Program-made: the position numbers and the translations under genes
The notes under the pieces: generated by a model
Seen by the model: only the letters and a program-made list of their open reading frames with translations
What the model was told of the DNA's origin: nothing
Database searches by the model: none
Part shown: positions 44,040 through 57,055 of the stretch, piece by piece
How the letters are laid out: each line of letters opens with the position of its first letter
How positions within the stretch are numbered: the first letter of the stretch is position 1
DNA from: Warburgia ugandensis
Taxonomy: Eukaryota; Streptophyta; Magnoliopsida; Canellales; Canellaceae
Assembly: GCA_035236585.1 (NCBI GenBank)
Contig: CP141132.1
Coordinates: 62,717,880 to 62,781,879, forward strand
DNA length: 64,000 bases
Direction: 5' to 3'

Positions 44040-45960
44040 TAGTATTCCTGGATACCAGCTCTCCCTCTGCCTTCCAAATACCTTCAAGAATTTGACAGGA
44101 TTCGGGAAACACCCCGTGGAATGGTCGTGACAGTGATCATCGCCTACTTATGGTTACATGGGATGTGGTTCAACTGCCTAAAGCACGGGTGTTCTTGTTG
44201 TTAAGAAATTCTCCAAAGTGATTGAATCATTTGAACTTAAGTTTGCATGGAATGTTATTAATAACAGCAACTTTGTTTGGGTTAAACTTATCCAGCCTAA
44301 ATACCTTCACAAGAAAACCTTCTTTGACTGCGTCCCTCCTCAAAAGGCCTCGTTTGTCTGGAAGGAAATTGTTTCTAATGAAGGATCACCTTCATAATGG
44401 ACTTAGGTGGACCGTTAGAGGTGGTACCAGTACGCGCCTCTGGGTTGACAATTGGACATCTCTTCATTTGGGCTTCACAATCCATTGTAAACATCACAAA
44501 CTAGCGTTCACCTTTTTGTTTTAACGAAAGATCACTTCACAATCAGGGTATTGACTGGGATTGTCGAAAACTAGGTTTTCTGTGCGAGGAATTTAAAGAA
44601 ATCATCTCTAATATTAGAACCCACAGCGGATAAAAAGATAAGCTAGTATGGGCTCAATCCGACGGTGGATTCTTTACCGTTAAATCAGCCTAACTTTATC
44701 ACCACTTTTCATGGGCCAATTGAGAGGCCTAGCCCACGGAATGTGATCTGGCACATTAAATGCCAACATTCATTCAACATTTCTTTTGGCAACTTCGGCA
44801 TGAAAAATCTCCTGCTAGAAAGCAGTTTGGATGACTGTTTGATGAAACCAAACAATATCCTTTTCGTAATAACACCTTGGAAACCAAATTACATCTCTTC
44901 CCAGTGCAGGGCACTAGAACTTGTCAGACGGCAAGTCTTTCTGGCATTCAGTTTCCTCAGATCTCCTTCCAAAGCTACTTGGCACTTCGAGTTCAAGGAA
45001 GGATAATCCAAGTTTAGAATAATGCATCTATGGCAACTGGCTAATGCCTACATGTTATTTCATATTTGGAAACAAAGAAACCAGATGGTCCATGGGGAGA
45101 CTTCTACAACATGAAAGTGCTCATATGCAACCGGAGAATAAAAGTCTTGGAAATGGCTAACCTTGCACCAAGGCTTCCCTAGCTTTCCCGAACTATACCA
45201 AAAAGGTTTCGCTGTTTTTACTAGAAATATGTTTTTCTCACGAGTGGCTCTTGCCACAAACAGGCTATGCCCAGCTTTGTGTTGGTGGTGCGTCTAAAGG
45301 GAATCCTGGCCTCGCTTAAGCTGGGGGAATTCTTAGGGATCGTTGGGGTTGCTTCTTTAGGCTTACGCTTTCCCAATTGGTTGACAATATAGTAATACTG
45401 TTGAGTGGGTAGCCCTCGTATACGGACTCAAGACAGCACTTGAAAATAATTTCCCTTTCTAACAGGTTCAAGAAGACTCCCAGCTCGTGATAGATGACAT
45501 GGAAAGGAAAGACGCTCGTCGTGATCTGATCAAATGAAAATCAATGATCTCATTCATCATATTGGCATCATCACCTTTACGCATGTGCACAAGGAATGCA
45601 AGCAAGCAGCGGATAAACTGGCATTCTGGGCGGTTAAATATAGATGTTTTGTACTTACGCGTAGGTATCCCCTCTCCTCCCAATTTCTTGTTAATATCTT
45701 GTTTCATGACGAAGGAGAGCCTTGGTGCAACGGTAAAATTGTTGTCATATGATCTTAAGGTCACGGGTTCAAGGTGTGGAAACAGCCTCTTGCAAAATGC
45801 AGGATAAGGCTGCGTACTATTAACTCTTGTGGTCTACCCCTTCTACGGGCCCTGCATGCACTGAAACTTAGTGCACTGGGCCTGTCCTTTTTTGTATCTT
45901 GTTTCGTGATACATTAGATGAGGAGAAGAAACGCTGTTTTGTAAAAACATAATTTTCTGG
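44040..45960 (+). mobile_element. L1-type LINE, ORF2 3' part, broken, split by a SINE
   Basis: Successive segments on the plus strand match the end of plant L1 ORF2. HRLLMVTWDVVQLPKA and FAWNVINNSNFVWVKLIQPKYL come after the polymerase core. GGTSTRLWVDNWTS precedes the zinc-binding RVT region near 44670-44850. An RNase H remnant includes VGGASKGNPGLA near 45285 and HVHKECKQAADKLAFWA near 45585. Many frame changes and stops separate them, and the endonuclease and polymerase core are not visible upstream, so the copy is 5'-truncated and dead. A SINE splits the last codons: DTLDEEKKR continues after it at 45909. Confidence 0.85.
45710..45894 (+). mobile_element. Au SINE, full length, inserted in the L1 LINE
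   Basis: It starts GAGAGCCTTGGTGCAACGGT, has a tRNA-like B box GGTCACGGGTTCAAG, then AACAGCCTCTTGCAAAATGC and AAGGCTGCGTACTATT, and ends in GCACTGGGCCTGTCCTTTT. Target duplications TATCTTGTTTCATGA (45695-45709) and TATCTTGTTTCGTGA (45895-45909) flank it, differing at one base. Confidence 0.95.
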
Positions 45961-46217
45961 TTGGTTAATGAATTTGATCGATTTCAAAGAAGAAAAGAAA
46001 ATTGTACTGATCCAGGTTGCCAAACTAAGTGTTAAAACTCTTCCTCAGGAGACAATATGAGAGCTCTTGTTTAGAGGGGGGTTCAATAATATAACCATGC
46101 CGAGACAAGCGGCAATGAATTGGGCTTTTTGTGGTTGACCAGATTTTCTAAACCATACCGATCACAGTTGATGTGGACTGTGTCTGCGTTGTCTCTAAGT
46201 GAAAACATATAAAGATA

Positions 46218-46397
46218 AAAGGGCAGCTCCGTGCATGAAGCTCCCGTCAAAGCAGGATTAGGGGAAGGGCCGGACCACAAGGGCCTAAAGTACACAGCCT
46301 TACCTTGCATTTTCCAAGAGGCTGTTTCCATGCCTTGAACCCATGACCTCAAGATCACACGACAACAACTTTTACCGTTACGCTAAGACTCTCTTTC
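46218..46397 (-). mobile_element. Au SINE, full length, with perfect 18-bp target duplication
   Basis: On the minus strand it carries the same family landmarks as the other copies. A perfect direct repeat TGAAAACATATAAAGATA lies at 46200-46217 and 46398-46415. Confidence 0.95.
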
Positions 46398-46521
46398 TGA
46401 AAACATATAAAGATATATTCTTTAAAAAATTTCCTCGTGGATAGATAATTTCTGTCCAATTAGGTGTCCCAAAGCATCCCAAGGTGACATCAACAAAAAT
46501 TAGAGCACGTCCCGTCTATTA

Positions 46522-46791
46522 TGTTATACATTTTCTGGAGTGAGAGTGTAAGATGGAGACAAGAAAGTGGAATGTAGTAATGGCTTCGGCGTGTATCAAA
46601 TATTTTTTTTTAAAGTATTATTTGCCGGACAATTCTCTCCAATGATAGATTGCTTATAGGATATCTGGCAAACTAATTTAGGAATAAAGTCTTTATATGG
46701 AGTGTTGTAACTTAAGATCCACCCCGATTCTAAAATAGCTACGCCGTGATCTAATGTGAAGGCAAAATGAGTTTTTGAGATTAAAAGTTCA
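46522..46791 (-). repeat. 3' LTR of the copia element
   Basis: It matches 58998-59261 through GAGAGTGTAAGATGGA, ACAAGAAAGTG, GTGTATCAAATA, ATGATAGATTG and GATATCTGGCAAACT. The TG and CA ends are inferred. Confidence 0.8.
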
Positions 46792-47680
46792 ACCAGAGAA
46801 GATAACATTGCAAAACTTTGATTTTCTATATTGAAAGACCAGATTTGAGAACCATTTAAAGATTTTAGACAACTCTTAAAATCAAATCCAAAGAGTCACT
46901 TTTAACAGTTACAAAACAGTTTCCCAATAATCAATACGTTCATATCTAGGTTTGCAATCTTAAAAATGACTCCTCTAGCAAAAAGACTCCATTAAAGGCA
47001 ATCATGAACGCTGAAGGAGTCTTCAATATTTAAAAATTTTCAAAAAGTCAAGATTCTACTCTTTCATGGATTTCTCGGGGAGACAAGGATTTTGAGTGTT
47101 TGAATTCCTCTGTGTGAAGGGTGACTCCCTTCTATATCATTCCTTTAGGGAAGAGTTGACTCCTCTAAAGAAGTAGACTATTCAATTTGAAAATTTTGAA
47201 AATTGCTTTTAGAACAATTCATTTTAAGAAAATGATTTAAAAGACATAATCTTATTAAAAATATTTGAGTAAAATCGAACAATCTTTGCTTAATTAAATA
47301 TATTAGTTAAATATCTACCACTAAATACGATTGATATCATTAGATCACTACTAAATTATAAATGAACGTATCTTTTGATTGCAAACCTCTACTTACTATA
47401 AGCATCTCAAAGTTTTCTTGGTTTTTCTGGTGGTCTAAAGCCTTCAAATCAAGTAACTGATTTGACGAAATCAAAGACACCACACATATAATAACACCAA
47501 ATCCCAAGAGAAACCTCATTTCATGAGAGACAACACCACCCCTATGCTCATAGGCGAAGTCTTTACAGCTATCCATTACTTTTTTATGCACTTGTCTAAT
47601 AAAATGGTATTTGAATAAGGTAAAACCTTTGGTTTATTACTGTATTGGCCAATATTACATCATGTTTATTCCAGCTACTC
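46792..47680. other. Stretch between copia RNase H and 3' LTR, no gene recognised
   Basis: AT-rich. One 83-residue frame (47340-47591, minus) has a single hydrophobic stretch but no recognisable family. Confidence 0.5.
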
Positions 47681-48820
47681 ATAAATAACTTGTTTTTACC
47701 ACACTGAACTTGAGACTTGAATTATAGAACAACAAGTTGGTTTCCCATTACTAGTGGTTATAAGAGCTCAAGAGTTGAAGTCTCATCAATTTGAATGTAA
47801 TTTGGGTCAATTCTCTAATGAGACCTTTAGTGAACGGATCAGCTAAATTCTCACAATATTTGACATATGATATTGCAATAATCCCTTGTTGTGTTAGATG
47901 TCTAGATAATATGTCTATATTTCTCATTATATTTTCTTTGATAAGCCTTTGCTAATGTAGCTTGACTATCACAATAAACTAATATGGTTGACATTGGTTA
48001 AGGACATATTGGAATATGTATAAAAATTTCTTAACCACTTTACATCTTCAACTATTGTTGATAAAGCAATGAACTCCAACTCCATGGTTGAAGATAACCA
48101 AGAACTCTCCTAGGATAAAATTTATTTCGTGGTTAATTTAAGACAACCAAGAACTCTCCCAATAGCCTTCCAACGTTCCATACTTAGACTATTAGTAAAC
48201 CTGCTAAGTTTATAAACAATGAAGGTTATATCAAGTCTAGTGCAATGCATTACATCCATTAGACATCTAATAGCACTAGCATATTCTAGCTATGCAACCT
48301 CTCTACTTCACATTTCTCTAGTTTAATACTCTAATCATATGGGGCATGTGCTATTTTTACATGAAGATGTTGAATAATTTTAGCACCTTTACTATAAAAT
48401 AGTTTAACTCAATGAGTATCCTCCACTATTTTTATACACTTTGAAACCTAATATGGTATCTAGCTCCCCAAGATCTTTTGAAATTAAAAGATAGAGTAGA
48501 CTTAGTCTTTTATATGCAATCTGTACTTGAACTAATAATTACCATATCATCATCATCAAGACCCTATCCAGATAGGAGTTGGCCACATGAATCTTGTTCC
48601 TCCATTCCCCTCTATTAAGTACTATGGCTTCATTTAGTCCTAAAGTTTTTAAATATTTTCTCACCACTTCTATTCATGTTCTTTTGAGCCTTCCCCTTGC
48701 CCTTTTAGAACATTCTACTTGCATTGCCACACTCCTTCTAACTGGAGCCCTTCTCAGTCTTTGATGGACATGTCCAAACCATCTAAGTCTAATCTCCCTC
48801 ATATTGTTACCAATTGCTGT

Positions 48821-51800
48821 TGTGGCAACCCGGGTTTTGGTAATGCATTTTGTAATACATTTTTCAAAGGCAAGGCGCCCTTAGTAGTAAAAAAATTTTG
48901 CAAAACAAAGCAGCGAAAATTCTTTTCTTTAGAACTTGTTTTTGTAAAATCCAAGTCATCACTTCATACATAACATAAGTAGAATTTTGTACAAGATAAA
49001 ATTCCATTGAAGGAATATACTTTTATTAAATTCCAGAATCCATCCAGTGGTTCATAGTACAGCTTGAGTATCAGTACAATACTTGTCCAAATTACATAAT
49101 CCAAATTCAAACCTCACCATGCATTAATAACTCTCAATACAATACAATACTCTCAAATAAAAATACATGTCTTCAAGGGATATACCCTGATTGATCATTC
49201 TTTCAAATCTTCTTAAGTATTGAGCTCCTAATTCTCTTTCTCTGTATCTGAGATATTGTAAACATTCAAACATTTACAATATCTCAGCAAGTTATGCTTG
49301 GTAGGGGATTCAAGAAGCATAATAATTTGACAGTATAATCCTAATACTTCATAATCCCATTATTCATACTAATGGATCAATCTCTTTACTTTGTCATATA
49401 TGTACATCCTTACACATACATACTGTATATGTCGTATATATATATATATATGTATACAGTCAAAACCATGAAAAATAATTAATATCTCAAACATCAATAG
49501 TCACACTCAGACACACTAAGTTAATCAATCATCCAGACTCTGTTGGAAAAATACTCCCTTATTTGGGCAGTATCGGCATCTCATTATGCCATACATCATA
49601 ATGCAAAATACTCAAAGGACTACTATGCTACAATGAGATCCATACCAGAGCGCTCGGATAACTGCTTTCGTACTCCACGGATGCCAAGTGTGGAAAATCA
49701 TCTATGTCATGTCTATATGGGGAGACAGACCCTCACAGTGGTGGCCTTCCCATAATTGCCCCACTCGACATTTTGCCTCTCTTTGGGCACGGTATCATCA
49801 TATATATATATATATCATATTTCGGAGAGCAGGTGGCCAAACCCTCGTAACCCTCATAGTATAACATCCTTAGGCATACGCCTTTTTAAAACAAAACCAC
49901 AAGCCTCCATGCTTGTATATAAAGTAATCTTTTTACTTATCAGACGTCCTGTCAGTTTATATCATCATCCTCATATTTTAATATTCTTATACCGAGGATA
50001 GGATTTCACTTCAAACATAGGGATCATCATATACAATGAATGATACCCATGCTCATATAAGTTTAGGGATCACCATTATATATGAATGATTCCCATGTAT
50101 TGATTTTTATACTTATCAGACAATTTGTCTATTTATCTAGGGCTGCAATACCTTCTAATTCCCTATTCACTTAGGGTTTTCCTCAATTCTAACTTAACCA
50201 TTTCATATGTGTTTTGGTTGGATCATAAGGGTTTTCAATGGATTTCATACAAGTATTTACATTATACCTGTCAACATTTATAGACATAAGATCATGTATT
50301 CAACATGTATTTCTCATGTAGATGCATTCATAAAATCCTCCTACGTTCAAGTAGTGGTAAATCTCTTCAAATCTTCCATGATCCTGATTAACGTATGAAA
50401 TCTGTAAATATATACATACTGTCAATATTCATACAATCTAAATAATCCTATATTTTTTATCGTATCTATATTCTTTATCTAATCTTGTCCTTAGATATAA
50501 AGGATCTAAATCTTTTGTTCTATCATGATATATCTTCATGAGATAGTGTCTATCCTATTGATCAATAGATTTGATGGTTAGAATGATCTTCTAATCTTTC
50601 AAATCTAAGTATTTTCTATTCTAAGCCTTTGTGTATTCCTTTCTTTGATCTTGATCTTTCATAGATCCTTTGATCAACAATTTATACTTGTTGATAAAGA
50701 TTAAGGGCTTAGATCTTCTATCATCTAGTTCTTCTTTGATCTAGGTTTAGTTGTTTGATCATCCCTAAGGAGGATGATCTTGGTTCTCTTCCTTGAATCA
50801 TATTTGATCAAGGGTTTAGATTCTCTATCTAGATTTGTCTACAACATACATACATAGATACATAATAAAATACAACATTAGGATTATTATTATTCTTGTT
50901 CATTCAAGATCCTATGGATCTTGTTTGATCATCCTTATCTTACTTACAATTTTTATTAGGTTTAGATAATTTACTAACCTTTTATGCTCTTATTATTATT
51001 CAACCACTTAATGTTTTACTGGTTGAAGATAACTTATTTCATCCTAAGTCTAGACTACTTCGCTTATTTCCAATTAGCTAAGGCTTACTAGCTGAATAGT
51101 TGAACACAAAGTGGTTACTTCAATCCTCATGTAAGGAAGTGTTTAAACCTCACAAACGTCAATGAAAGGTAGGGGAAGAGTGAGGCTTTGTTGGAGAACC
51201 CCTTTAACCACCATGTTCATCATTCACTAGAGTGACCTTAGCTCAACCTTTCATAAGGTTCCTATGAGCATTTTAAACCTAAGTACTATTCCTAATTGAT
51301 TTTAATTAAATCCACGAACACTTAAAATGTCATTCATGGGGTTTATTATTTTCCTAGTTGGGGCCAAGGATTTGATAATCTTTATATTGTCCTACTAACT
51401 ATAGCCCTTACTAATATTAAGTTAAAGTCCTTCACTCATCTTAATTGTCCATGAATCTCTATATTTCATTAGTTTATATTTTTGATAATTTATGCTCATT
51501 ATATCTTAGCAACTACTTAACGATTGAATCTACTAATAAAATTTGACAACAATTAAATCATAAACATTAAAGCATAAATCCAACATAAGTTTAACAACAA
51601 TTCATACTAACATGTTTCCTATGAATATAACTTAATCTACTGAAATAAAACTATACTTAGACTAATATGATTCTAAGTTATGAAATATATGAAATTCTAC
51701 TGCTAATCAAATGGAATCAAGCTAAAATACCAATTTTAAACTAACATGACCCTAGGATAATTAAATCTACCAACCTATTATAACAATCTAATAACATATA

Positions 51801-53934
51801 GAGCATAGCATGCTAAATTTTAAGAATTACACTATCATGCTTCCTAATTTTATAACATCACATTTACAATTCTATTATCAAATAAAAGACAAGTAAACTA
51901 ATTAGATTAAGATTATTTGAAAGTTTTACTTATAATCCAACTATTAGGTCTTAGATCTTTTCCTCTTAATCAAGGGTTTTAATTAATTTTAGGGCTTTTA
52001 CTCCATTAAGGTCCAAAGATCATATCCATTTGTTTTGGTCACATTTAATCCATGATCTCAATGGATTCCATCTCACTTAATCCATTCCAAGGGTCTGGTC
52101 ATGCTTGATCTTATTGATCAAGTGGATCTCTTTGTATTTTTAGGATTTTTCTACCATAAAGGGTAGATTCCTCATTTTATGTTAGATCTGTCAAAATAAA
52201 TCATGGATATTGCTTGATTTTAACATTATATTATCATTGCAGTAGATCCCCAAAATCTGATGATTTCAGATCTTGAAGATCATGAAAATTAGAATCTTAA
52301 TTCCTCAAAACAAAAAGTTTGTTAAAGAGTTTTATCAATTTTATGATTCTAGAAGAAAATACACGTTACAAGCTTTCCATAGGTTCTTTCTTATCTTAAT
52401 TTGGAGTTCAGATAACTCCACAATTAAGGACTAAAGTTCATAGTCGTTCTGAAGGTCCAAATTTGATCTGGGCCCAGCAGAACGGACGGCTGTGAGTAGT
52501 TGGGAGGAGCGAGCAGGTCGGGCGAAATGGTCGACGCACTCCTACCACTAGGACGTACATCGTAATGCGTTACTGAGATCGGCACTGTCGCACAATCGTT
52601 CCGTTAGGACAGCGTCGCATGTGGAGCATGTGCGAGGAGATGCTCCCGTAGGGTGAGTTTTCGTGTGGCGTCCTGTGGTGGCTTCCTAGGATTCGATCTT
52701 TTTAGGAAGATCAGACAATCCTTTTGGACCATCCAATCAATTCCTTATCAATAAAAGGCTTAAAACTTGATTAAGTTTTATGAAAATTCTACCTAAGGGT
52801 TTTGGGTGCTTCTGGATCGATTGGACAGCTCAAAATTTTCATTTGAGCACTCCATCATCTAGAATTTAAGGGTTCTTATCCTTACTTGATTTTTATTATT
52901 TTTAACATAAAACTAATTTTAGAAAAATAAAAATTATATAAATTAACATGAAATAAGTGTGGAAAGAATTTCCACTTACCTGATTGGAGAAAAATGTAGG
53001 TTTTGCAACCCAATTTAAAAGAATATCGACTTGATGATAAGATTGCCCAAGAACCGCTTGTCTTGTGATTTTTCGTTGTTTGAACTGTTGGATCTTGAAA
53101 TTTTTTTGTGGTTTTGTTGATAAGGTAGTCTAGGATAATCTGAATGGAAAGATTTATGAGATTTGATTTGGAACAAAGTGCCTAATTGAATTTAGGTCTC
53201 TTGTTCCAATTAGAGAGAGGAGAGAGAAAATGAAAGTAAAGAGATTTTTGAGAGTTTTGGAAATTTGGTAATGAATGTAGAACTAGTTTTGCAAGGGAAG
53301 CGAGGTAATTTCATGTTAAATTTTATGAACGTTTTTGGAGGATTTTTTGTGTGGGAGGGGGGATTTATAGGTGTTTTACATTTTTCATAATTACTTGTAA
53401 TAATTATATTTTAATTCTTTTGAATATTAAATTAACATTGGATCCTCCACTACCACCTCCTTATCCATTATTAGCTAGTAGTGTTTTGACCACTCATTAC
53501 ATATTTTTTGGCCATTGAATCATTTGTGGGGCCCACAGAGGTGTGAAAGGACCATTTTGTCCTTTTATGAAGAAAAATCTATTTTATTCTCCCGAACTCA
53601 GAATTGAGCGTACTTAGTGGTGTTAGAATTTTATTTCTGAGCACATTCTAAATATTAAAGTCTTAGATCTTGATTATGGGTAAAATTATCATTTTACCCT
53701 TTTATTCATAAAAATGGTCAAAATTAGGGATTTTTCATTTTAACTCGGAATTGAATGTACTTAGTATCATTTCGATTAGTTTTTCCAGTACATTCATAAT
53801 TTATAAGTATTAAATAATGTTTTAATCTTTATAAAATGAGAATTTCCAATAACCTAATATTCCTGCCTAGAATTTTTGAAAATTCAAACTAAATTGATTT
53901 TCTCAATCAATTTTCAAAATTTGGGGTTATTACA
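48821..53934 (-). mobile_element. Probable solo LTR of a Tekay-like gypsy element, 5.1 kb
   Basis: It starts TGTGGCAACCC and ends GGGGTTATTACA (minus-strand start TGTAATAACCCC). The flanks GCTGT (48816-48820) and GGTGT (53935-53939) match at four of five bases. The LINE sequence resumes exactly across it. It has no gag or pol region, and its layout parallels the 3-kb LTR at 6016-8988 (CTTGCTGAGATATTG against CTTGCTGAGGCATTG). Recombination between two LTRs would leave this. A non-coding long-repeat element is the alternative. Confidence 0.72.
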
Positions 53935-56589
53935 GGTGTTACCCCTAAGTTTCCTCTAATGTTTTCATTCCTAATTCTATCCTTTCTTATCTTGCCACTT
54001 ATCCATCTCAATATCCTCATTTTTGCTACACTTAATCTATGATTGTTCTTTAATTGTCCAACACTCTAATCCATAGAGCATGACCATCCTTATAGCCATC
54101 CTATAGATTTTTTCTTTTAGTTTAGGTAGCACTCACCAATCACACAAAACTTTAGATGCACATCTCCATTTGTTTCAACCTGCTTGGATTCTTTAGGTGA
54201 CCTCCCCCTCAATTTCTCCACTCTCATAAATAATTGATGCTAAGTACCAAAAATGGTCTTTTATGGGGACTTATTGGTTATCAATCTTTACTGGTGCTCC
54301 ACTCTCACTTTTCTCCTTACTAAAATTGCATTCCATATACTCCATGTTAGTTTAGCTGATTTTAAAATCTTTAGGTTCTAATACTTCTCTTAATAGTGCT
54401 AGCTTTGTGTTTACACCCTCCCTTATCTCATCAATTAAAACTATATTATATAGAAATAGCATGCACCATGGAATCTCCTCGTGCAGATGTTTTGTTAACT
54501 CATCCATAACCAATGTAAAAATGTATGGGCTCAATGTTGATCCTTGGTGCAATTCTACAGTGATAGAAAAATCACTAGTCTCTCCGCTAGTGGTCTTAAC
54601 ATTTGTTACTGCTCCCGCATACATATCTTTAATTGTGTCTATATATCCTAGCAAAACACCTTTCTTGCCCAACACCTCCATATTAACTCTTTAGCAACCC
54701 TATCATAAGCTTTCTCTAAGTCAATAAAGACCATGTGGAGGTCTTTTCTCCTCTCTCTATATTTCTCCATCAATTATCTTAATAAGAAAGTAGCTTCCAT
54801 GGTAGACCTCCTAAGCATGAAACCAAACTAGTTCTCCGATACACTTGTCTCACGTTGTAGCATTTTTTTAATCACTTTTTCAAAAAGTTTCATAGTGTGG
54901 CTCATAAGTTTTATCCCCCAATAATTAGTACATCTTGGTATGTCTCCTTTATTCTTATAAATTGGTACAATAGAGCTCTTCCTCGATTCATCCTTCATTT
55001 TCTTTTATTTACAATCTTATTAAACAACTTAGTCAACCAAACTACTCCAAAATCTCCCATATGCTTCCAAACCTATATTAGTACACCATTTGGCCTAAGG
55101 CCTTTCCTGATTTCATCTTTTTCAAGGCCTCTTTCACTTTAGGTATTCTAATCTTACGGTCATATATATAATGTCCGATGTTATTTAGATTTACCAAACT
55201 TTCAATCCCTATATTCTCAAGGCAATTTTCATTTAACAATTTTTGAAAGTAACTTTCCCACCTTTGTTTGATCTCATCATCCTTGACTAGTAACATTGAT
55301 CGTCACTTCTAATGCACGTAACATGGTCTAAGTCCTCACCCTTTCGTTATCTTATTTCTGCAAGTTTAAACACTTTCTCACATTCTCTTGATCCTAGTCT
55401 ATTATAGAGATCATCATATGCATTAAGTTTACCCTCACTTACTTATCTCTTAGCAACCTTTTTAGCATTCTTATAATATTCGTAGTTTTCATTATTTCTA
55501 GCCTTTTGTCATGCTTTGAAACACACCCATTTTCTTTGATAACTTTTTACATTGTTTCACTCCACCACCAAGTTTCCTTCACTAATTGCATTTTACCTTT
55601 ACATACTCCTAGGACATCTTTTGCCACTTTCTTAATCAACTCGGCCATATTAATCCACATGATGTTTACTTCCATTTCATCGTTCCAATTTCCTTCTACC
55701 ATCAACTTATTTGTGAGTGAGGTTATTTTCTCCCCTTTTAAGTTCCACCACTTAGTTTTTGGATACATATTAAGTTTATTTTCTTTCTTCTATATTTTAA
55801 TGCAGATATCCATAACCATTAACTTATGTTGTGAGGTTAAACTCTAACTGGGTATTACCTTACAATCCTTACACATTGATCTTTTGGTATTCCCAAGTAA
55901 CAAAAAGTCTATTTAACTTTTATAGAGTCCACTTTTAAAGGTTATTAAGTGTTCACCCCTCTTCTTAAACAATGTGTTTGCAAGGGTCAGGTTATATTCC
56001 AAAGAAAAATCAAGGATAGCTTCCCTGGTCTCATTTCTTTTTCGGATACCATACCCTCAATGTATCCTATCATATTTTTCCTTTTCTTTTCTTACATGGC
56101 TATTTAAGTATGCTCCTATAAATATCCCCTCTATATTGGAAATTTCTTACATGACTCCCTCCACATCTTTCCAAAACTGTCTTTTGATTATATCTTTTAA
56201 CCCTACTTGTGGTGTGTATGCACTTATAATATTTATGATCTACCCTCCTAGAACTAGTTTTACTATTATAACTCTATCAATGGTTCTTTTAATGTCTACA
56301 ACTTTATCCTTTAATTCTTTATCCACCACTATTCCTAAACCATTTTTGTTATTATCCTTTCCTATATACCAGAGCTTATACCCATCGATTTTTCTAGTTT
56401 TAGTCCCTTCTCAGTTGGTTTCTTGGGTACAAGCTATGTTGAGTCTCCTACACTTCATTGTATCTTCTAAATCTAGACTCTTAACTGTCAATGTCCCTAT
56501 ATTCCATGTAGCTATACAAATCATATGCTCTTGAGATCCTAATTACCAATGTACTTCTCAACCCCCATGACATGAACCCATGTATACTT

Positions 56590-56785
56590 TCCACTGCACC
56601 TAGGTTTCAATGCAGTGCGTTGCTTCTGAGGGAATGTTCTAGCAGCCCTTACCATTTTTCACTACACCCGGGATCCGATGTAGTGCGTCTCTTTTAAGGG
56701 AAAGCCCTAATAGCCCTTGCCCATTTTTTACTGCACTTGAGATTCGATACAACACATCGCTTATGAGGGACACTCTAGCTTAAGG
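56590..56785 (-). repeat. Three tandem repeats of about 68 bp in the LINE 5' region
   Basis: Each plus-strand unit runs from CACTGCACC or CACTACACC, through GATCCGATGTAGTGCGTC-like bases, to a GAGGGAA and AGCCCTT.CCATTTTT end. The third unit is degenerate. Confidence 0.8.
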
Positions 56786-57055
56786 GAATATTAGTAATCG
56801 ATTCATGTCATGTTAGGTTGCCATACTTTGAAGCTGAAGATGGTTTTCATCATCTTTTTTCTTACATACAAACTAATATACATATGTATATTCATTTGGC
56901 TATAAGAAGAGAAAATAACAAAATTATCTCCAACTTCTTCAAAAAGGTTTACTCGATGGATGACACCTGACACAAAACCCTCCTTTTTTATCTGGGCTTG
57001 GGGACCTAAATTGACATTCACAATACAATCATGATAATGTTTAGAATAATGCATT

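Larger units (their letters stand above)
48546..57010 (-). mobile_element. RTE-type LINE, nearly full length but decayed, split by an LTR block
   Basis: On the minus strand, from the right: a GGTCCCCAAGCCCAGATAAA start, a 5' region with three repeats of about 68 bp (56590-56785), an endonuclease region (about 56530-55550, with TWNIGTLTV.S and ISAYTPQVG segments), then RT (about 55300-54170, with IDTIKDMYAGAVTNVKT and LHQGSTLSPYIFTLVMD). The C-terminal part is at 54160-53940 and 48820-48560. The 3' end is ATCATCATCATC on the plus strand. The normally conserved ADDIVL catalytic motif reads YNIVLI. Many stops and frame changes occur. Without the 5.1-kb block the copy is about 3.35 kb. Confidence 0.87.

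Noticed and set aside
45710-45790. tRNA-like sequence with A and B boxes
   Set aside because: It is the head of a SINE with target duplications, not a tRNA gene.
47340-47591. 83-residue frame with a hydrophobic stretch between copia RNase H and the LTR
   Set aside because: Too short and without any recognisable envelope or other family features; treated as chance.
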